Shown here piece by piece: positions 50,138 through 53,227 of a DNA stretch of 53,227 nt. Origin of the DNA: CAZEHJ01 sp964512485 (lineage in GTDB: Bacteria > Bacteroidota > Rhodothermia > Rhodothermales > UBA10348); contig CAZEHJ010000018.1 in the NCBI GenBank assembly GCA_964512485.1, forward strand, positions 1 through 53,227, in the 5' to 3' direction. The translations under genes were made by a program, and so were the position numbers. The number at the start of each line of letters is the position of its first letter. Positions within the stretch are counted from its first letter, which is position 1. The notes under the pieces are model-generated. The model saw nothing but the letters and a program-made list of their open reading frames with translations. It did no database searches and had not been told where the DNA came from.

Positions 50138-51226
50138 TTGTCCCTGGCTCTCATTATCTTGCGACCTCAACGGATACCTCCCAGTTTCGATTTCTCAGCA
50201 ATCATCAAGACCAAAGTCACCATATATGATGTCGCCAGACGTGCCGGTGTGGCCATATCCACCGTCTCACGTGTCCTGAACGACTCTCCCGATGTGTCTG
50301 ATCGAACTCGAACGAAAGTTGAGCAAGCGATCGAAGACTTGATGTATCACCCGAACAGAACTGCCCGTTCCCTGGCGCAACAGGAGTTTCACACCATAGC
50401 CGTGGCTCTACCGTCATTCACCGCACCGTTTCAAAACGAACTTCTCAAAGGCATACGAGCCTACCTGCGTGAAAACGATCAAGACCTTCTGATATGTGAT
50501 CTCGGATCCAGCAATCAGGAGAAAGCGCTTCACAAGTTTCTCTCACGTGGCGCAGTCAGAGGACTTCTGCTCTGCGGATTTCCCATTGACGATAAACTTG
50601 CCGGAGAGCTTTCGGCGCTTCAATCTCCAACAGTGCTCGTGGGTTATACTTGGCCTGCTTTCGATTCCTACATATGGGACGATGAAGCTGGTGCCGAATC
50701 GGCGGTCACCCACCTGATTGAGAACGGACACCATAAGATCTGTATGATTCGCTCCGGAGTGGACTCAGAAATCCAGTTGTCACGTATCCAAGGCTTCAGG
50801 AACGCTATGGAAAGGGCCGGAAGGAAGTTTGAGGAATCCTCAATTGTCGCCGGAAAACCTCTGTACCATTCCGGTTTTTCAGAGGAAGACGGATATGACG
50901 CCATGAAGACCATTCTGGAATTGCATCCCGACACCACTGCCGTATTCGCCAGCTCTGACGTCCAGGCAATCGGGGCGATCTCGGCCTTGAATGAGGCTGG
51001 AAAACAGATGCCTACCGACATTGCTCTTGTCGGGTATGATGATATTAAGACCAGCCGATTTGTAGGCCTCTCCAGTGTACATCAGAGCATGCAGAAGATT
51101 GGATACGCTGCAGCCAAAAAACTCTGTGAACGCCTCGACGGACCCTCTTCGGATGGGCCAGAACAGGTTGTAATCGAACCAAAATTGGAAGTACGTGCTT
51201 CCAGCGATCTCAAAAGAAGCAATTGA
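50138..51226 (+). CDS. LacI-family transcription regulator
   Basis: A 362-residue repressor. The LacI helix-turn-helix is VTIYDVARRAGVAISTVSRVLND, followed by the hinge segment YHPNRTARSLAQQ and a periplasmic-binding-like effector domain (VLVGYTWPAFDSYIWDDEAGAESAVTHLIENGHHKICMI; LVGYDDIKTSRFVGLSSVHQ). Effector and targets are unknown. No ATG lies between the upstream stops and the helix-turn-helix. TTG 50138 and TTG 50159 are the candidate starts; the codon aligned with the usual family Met is ATC. Its stop overlaps an upstream TTG of purC, and purC begins 23 bases later. Confidence 0.88.
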   Translation: MSLALIILRPQRIPPSFDFSAIIKTKVTIYDVARRAGVAISTVSRVLNDSPDVSDRTRTKVEQAIEDLMYHPNRTARSLAQQEFHTIAVALPSFTAPFQNELLKGIRAYLRENDQDLLICDLGSSNQEKALHKFLSRGAVRGLLLCGFPIDDKLAGELSALQSPTVLVGYTWPAFDSYIWDDEAGAESAVTHLIENGHHKICMIRSGVDSEIQLSRIQGFRNAMERAGRKFEESSIVAGKPLYHSGFSEEDGYDAMKTILELHPDTTAVFASSDVQAIGAISALNEAGKQMPTDIALVGYDDIKTSRFVGLSSVHQSMQKIGYAAAKKLCERLDGPSSDGPEQVVIEPKLEVRASSDLKRSN

Positions 51227-51249
51227 TAGAATCAGCAATCAACGCCCAG

Positions 51250-52188
51250 ATGGCGTCGACCGTTACAGAAACCAATTTCGATTTTCTTGCCAATCGGTAC
51301 CGCGGAAAGGTCCGCGATACATACTTCCATGATGACCGTCTGGTGCTGATTACCAGTGATCGTATCTCGGCGTTTGATCATATCCTGAAGCAGACCATTC
51401 CGTTCAAGGGCCAGGTTCTCAACCAGTTGGCGGCCTACTTTTTCGAGCAAACATCTGATATTGTACAGAACCACGTTCTCAGCATTCCGGATCCAAATGT
51501 GACGATTGCGCGACGATGTAGTTCGATTCCCGTCGAATTCGTTGTGCGAGGCTATTTGGCCGGACACGCCTGGAGAACGTATCGCTCGGGCGGACGCATA
51601 TTGTGCGGAAAACGTCTTCCGGAAGGCCTTCGTGAAAACAGTAAGCTACCCGACCCAATCCTCACCCCCGCAACCAAAGCTGACGAAGGGCACGATGAGG
51701 ATATTTCGGCGGAAGAAATTGTGGAACAGGGCATTCTGTCACAGGAAATGCTGGACGAGCTCGAGCGGCTTTCTCTCGCTCTGTTCAGAAGAGGCACTGA
51801 AAAAGCCGCAGAGCACGGACTGATCCTGGTCGACACGAAATACGAATTTGGACTCGATACGAGTGGTGAAATCGTTCTGATCGACGAGATCCACACACCG
51901 GATTCCTCACGGTATTTCTACTGGGACACGTACGAAGAACTGCTGGCTGCGAATATGCCTCAGCGTCAGCTTTCGAAGGAATTTGTCCGCGAATGGCTGA
52001 TGGATAACGGGTTTCAGGGACTCGAGGGCCAGGTACTACCCGATATGCCTGACGCATTTCGAAATCAGGTCTCCATGAGGTATATCGAACTCTATGAAAC
52101 CATTACAGGCTCTGATTTTGAGCCCGACACTTCTGAGGATCCTATTTACAGAATAGAACGGGCGATCCAAAAAGCGCTCGCACTCTAG
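51250..52188 (+). CDS. purC: SAICAR synthase
   Basis: A 312-residue enzyme of purine synthesis that joins CAIR and aspartate with ATP. The N-terminal YRGKVRDTY binds ATP phosphates; SDRISAFDHIL and RRCSSIPVEFVVRGYLAG follow. The metal/aspartate site is LILVDTKYEFGLD, and LIDEIHTPDSSRYF is the family signature. The insert with TPATKADEGHDEDIS matches the longer bacterial and eukaryotic-like form. ATG 51250 (MASTVTETNF) is preferred over TTG 51223. It follows the LacI-family gene closely. Confidence 0.96.
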   Translation: MASTVTETNFDFLANRYRGKVRDTYFHDDRLVLITSDRISAFDHILKQTIPFKGQVLNQLAAYFFEQTSDIVQNHVLSIPDPNVTIARRCSSIPVEFVVRGYLAGHAWRTYRSGGRILCGKRLPEGLRENSKLPDPILTPATKADEGHDEDISAEEIVEQGILSQEMLDELERLSLALFRRGTEKAAEHGLILVDTKYEFGLDTSGEIVLIDEIHTPDSSRYFYWDTYEELLAANMPQRQLSKEFVREWLMDNGFQGLEGQVLPDMPDAFRNQVSMRYIELYETITGSDFEPDTSEDPIYRIERAIQKALAL

Positions 52189-52200
52189 GAAGGATTATCC

Positions 52201-52632
52201 TCACTGAGTCTGCCATTCGTCTCCTATCCACTCTTCGCCGCCGTTCTCATAGTTTTCTTTCTTCCAGATCGGAACTGATTTTTTAAGTTCATCGATCAGA
52301 AAACGACAAGCCTCGAATGCTTCGACGCGGTGAGCAGTGGCCACACCCACGATGACGCTCGCCTGGCCGACCGGCACTTCGCCCGTGCGATGCAGAAGGA
52401 CCGATCGCAGGAGCGGCCATTGTTCAGAAGCCACGTCAACCAGTCTTTGCATTTCCTTGATGGCCATAGTGTCATGGGCATCATATGAAAGATGCGTGGT
52501 GACTTTGCCACCGGTATTTTTGCGAGTGGTTCCGACGAATACAGATATGCCTCCCCCCTCGCTTTGGGCAAGGAATTCATGGACTTCCGTTATGGGAAGA
52601 ACATGCGGCGAGATGTCAATCCATTGATTCAC
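52201..52632 (-). CDS. moaE: Molybdopterin synthase catalytic subunit MoaE
   Basis: A 143-residue large subunit of molybdopterin synthase, which inserts sulfur carried by MoaD into precursor Z. SEGGGISVFVGTTRKNTGGKVTTHLSYDAHDTMA matches the MoaE start. HRTGEVPVGQASVIVGVATAHRVEAFEACRFLIDELKKSVPIWKKE is the conserved core with the catalytic lysines. The start is GTG 52632, directly next to the moaD stop (TGAGTG), so translation is coupled. Confidence 0.94.
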   Translation of the reverse strand: MNQWIDISPHVLPITEVHEFLAQSEGGGISVFVGTTRKNTGGKVTTHLSYDAHDTMAIKEMQRLVDVASEQWPLLRSVLLHRTGEVPVGQASVIVGVATAHRVEAFEACRFLIDELKKSVPIWKKENYENGGEEWIGDEWQTQ

Positions 52633-52878
52633 TCAACCACCTGACACCGGAGTAAGTAGCGCCACCTCGTCACCTTCTTTCAGCGCTTCTGTCAGCTCGA
52701 CGTAGTCGTCGTTCACTGCCAGCCGTACAACACCTTTCAGCCTGTTGACATCTTCGTTGTTGTGGGCCAACAATTCGATGAGCTCTGAGCCCGTGGTTCC
52801 GTCTTCCAATTCGACCTCGGCAATTGCGGATCCAAAGGATTCTCTCAGAACGGAGAAAAAACGAAGGGTGACTATCAT
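52633..52878 (-). CDS. moaD: Molybdopterin synthase sulfur carrier subunit MoaD
   Basis: An 81-residue ubiquitin-like protein. It ends in VSGG, the Gly-Gly tail that becomes a thiocarboxylate to donate sulfur. FFSVLRESFGSAIAEVELEDG starts the beta-grasp, and LKEGDEVALLTPVSGG is the usual MoaD end. It precedes moaE with no gap. Other moa genes are outside the window. Confidence 0.94.
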   Translation of the reverse strand: MIVTLRFFSVLRESFGSAIAEVELEDGTTGSELIELLAHNNEDVNRLKGVVRLAVNDDYVELTEALKEGDEVALLTPVSGG

Positions 52879-52985
52879 TGAAGACCTGTAATTGTTGTTT
52901 TGATGGCTTCGAAATCAGGATCTCTCCCGGTTTTTCGGTGCCTCGTGCTTACTGCACAGTTTCAATTTTGATCATCTGAACTCGT

Positions 52986-53227
52986 CTACCTCGAGCGTAT
53001 AGCTTTTATGGGCTCAATCCTGGCAGCGTAGCCTGCCGGTATCCAGGACGAAACCATGCATAGAACCAAGGTTATTACTGCAACCAGCATGAAATCAACC
53101 GGACTCAGATCGATGGGTGCCGTATTCATGTAGTATGCTTCTGAAGGCAACGGAATCAGTTCGTACTTCTTTTGGAGAAGGGCCAACACAAGGGCAAGGA
53201 TTTCTCCTGTGATCACTCCGGCTGCAC
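52986..53227 (-). CDS. ABC transporter permease, C-terminal end (MacB/FtsX-LolC type, partial)
   Basis: The gene is open to the right edge; only the last 79 residues are visible. One hydrophobic segment leads in, then an amphipathic loop and a final membrane helix (VDFMLVAVITLVLCMVSSWIPAGYAARIEPIKAIR). The A-A-R-I-x-P-x-x-A-I-R ending is the hallmark of FtsX-like permeases of the MacB/LolC/LolE class, which act in lipoprotein sorting or efflux. Which system it belongs to cannot be said. It ends 107 bases before moaD on the same strand. Confidence 0.85.
   Translation of the reverse strand, partial: AAGVITGEILALVLALLQKKYELIPLPSEAYYMNTAPIDLSPVDFMLVAVITLVLCMVSSWIPAGYAARIEPIKAIRSR

Overview
The window is chromosomal DNA of moderate GC, dense with housekeeping genes. 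I see no mobile element, CRISPR array, rRNA or tRNA, and no gene-free stretch longer than 300 bases. The gene set points to the Bacteroidota/Rhodothermota/Balneolota side of the FCB group: an adenosylcobalamin methylmalonyl-CoA mutase set (small subunit, large subunit, MeaB), parvulin/SurA genes next to MoxR, a large SprA-like outer-membrane protein, few clear Shine-Dalgarno sites and several TTG/GTG starts. This placement is inference from gene content, not from a marker phylogeny.

Layout. 1-1.7 kb (minus): an aminotransferase, a small membrane protein and the first codons of prfB, with its programmed +1 frameshift site at the window edge. 1.8-3.4 kb: an aldehyde dehydrogenase closed by a strong terminator shared with the converging Na/Pi transporter. 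3.4-11.6 kb: a phosphate locus. An NptA/YjbB-like Na/Pi transporter diverges from porin - pstS - phoU fusion - pstC - pstA - pstB1 - pstB2. 11.6-15 kb: a 2-phosphoglycerate-kinase-like protein with two ATP-cones, a DAO-family flavoenzyme and an HD-domain protein. 15-18.4 kb (minus): cmk-rpsA with a structured leader. 18.4-23.2 kb: a TrmH-family methylase, then mutA-mutB-meaB. 23.3-26 kb (minus): gltX, then an ECF sigma factor with a membrane anti-sigma factor. 26.2-31.8 kb: three parvulin-type periplasmic chaperones and moxR. 31.8-36 kb: hutF, an AI-2E/PerM family protein and an M23 peptidase. 36-40.6 kb (minus): cysteine desulfurase, then fbp-thrB-thrC. 40.9-47.2 kb: murA, the SprA-like protein and an FprA-type ferredoxin-NADP reductase. 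47.3-50 kb (minus): copA-copZ. 50.1-53.2 kb: a LacI-family regulator and purC, then moaD-moaE and the end of an ABC permease gene on the minus strand.

The most notable content is the phosphate locus. Its two PstB ATPases carry complementary defects. PstB1 has an intact LSGGQ signature but a changed Q-loop, D-loop and H-loop. PstB2 has intact Walker, Q and H motifs but a broken signature. Together they would form a heterodimer with one consensus and one degenerate ATP site, an architecture known from asymmetric ABC exporters but not the usual PstB homodimer. The PhoU in the same operon is fused to a low-molecular-weight phosphatase/ArsC-like domain whose catalytic Cys and Arg are replaced, so it looks like a sensor or binding module. 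Together these suggest a modified Pst-PhoU phosphate uptake and signalling complex.
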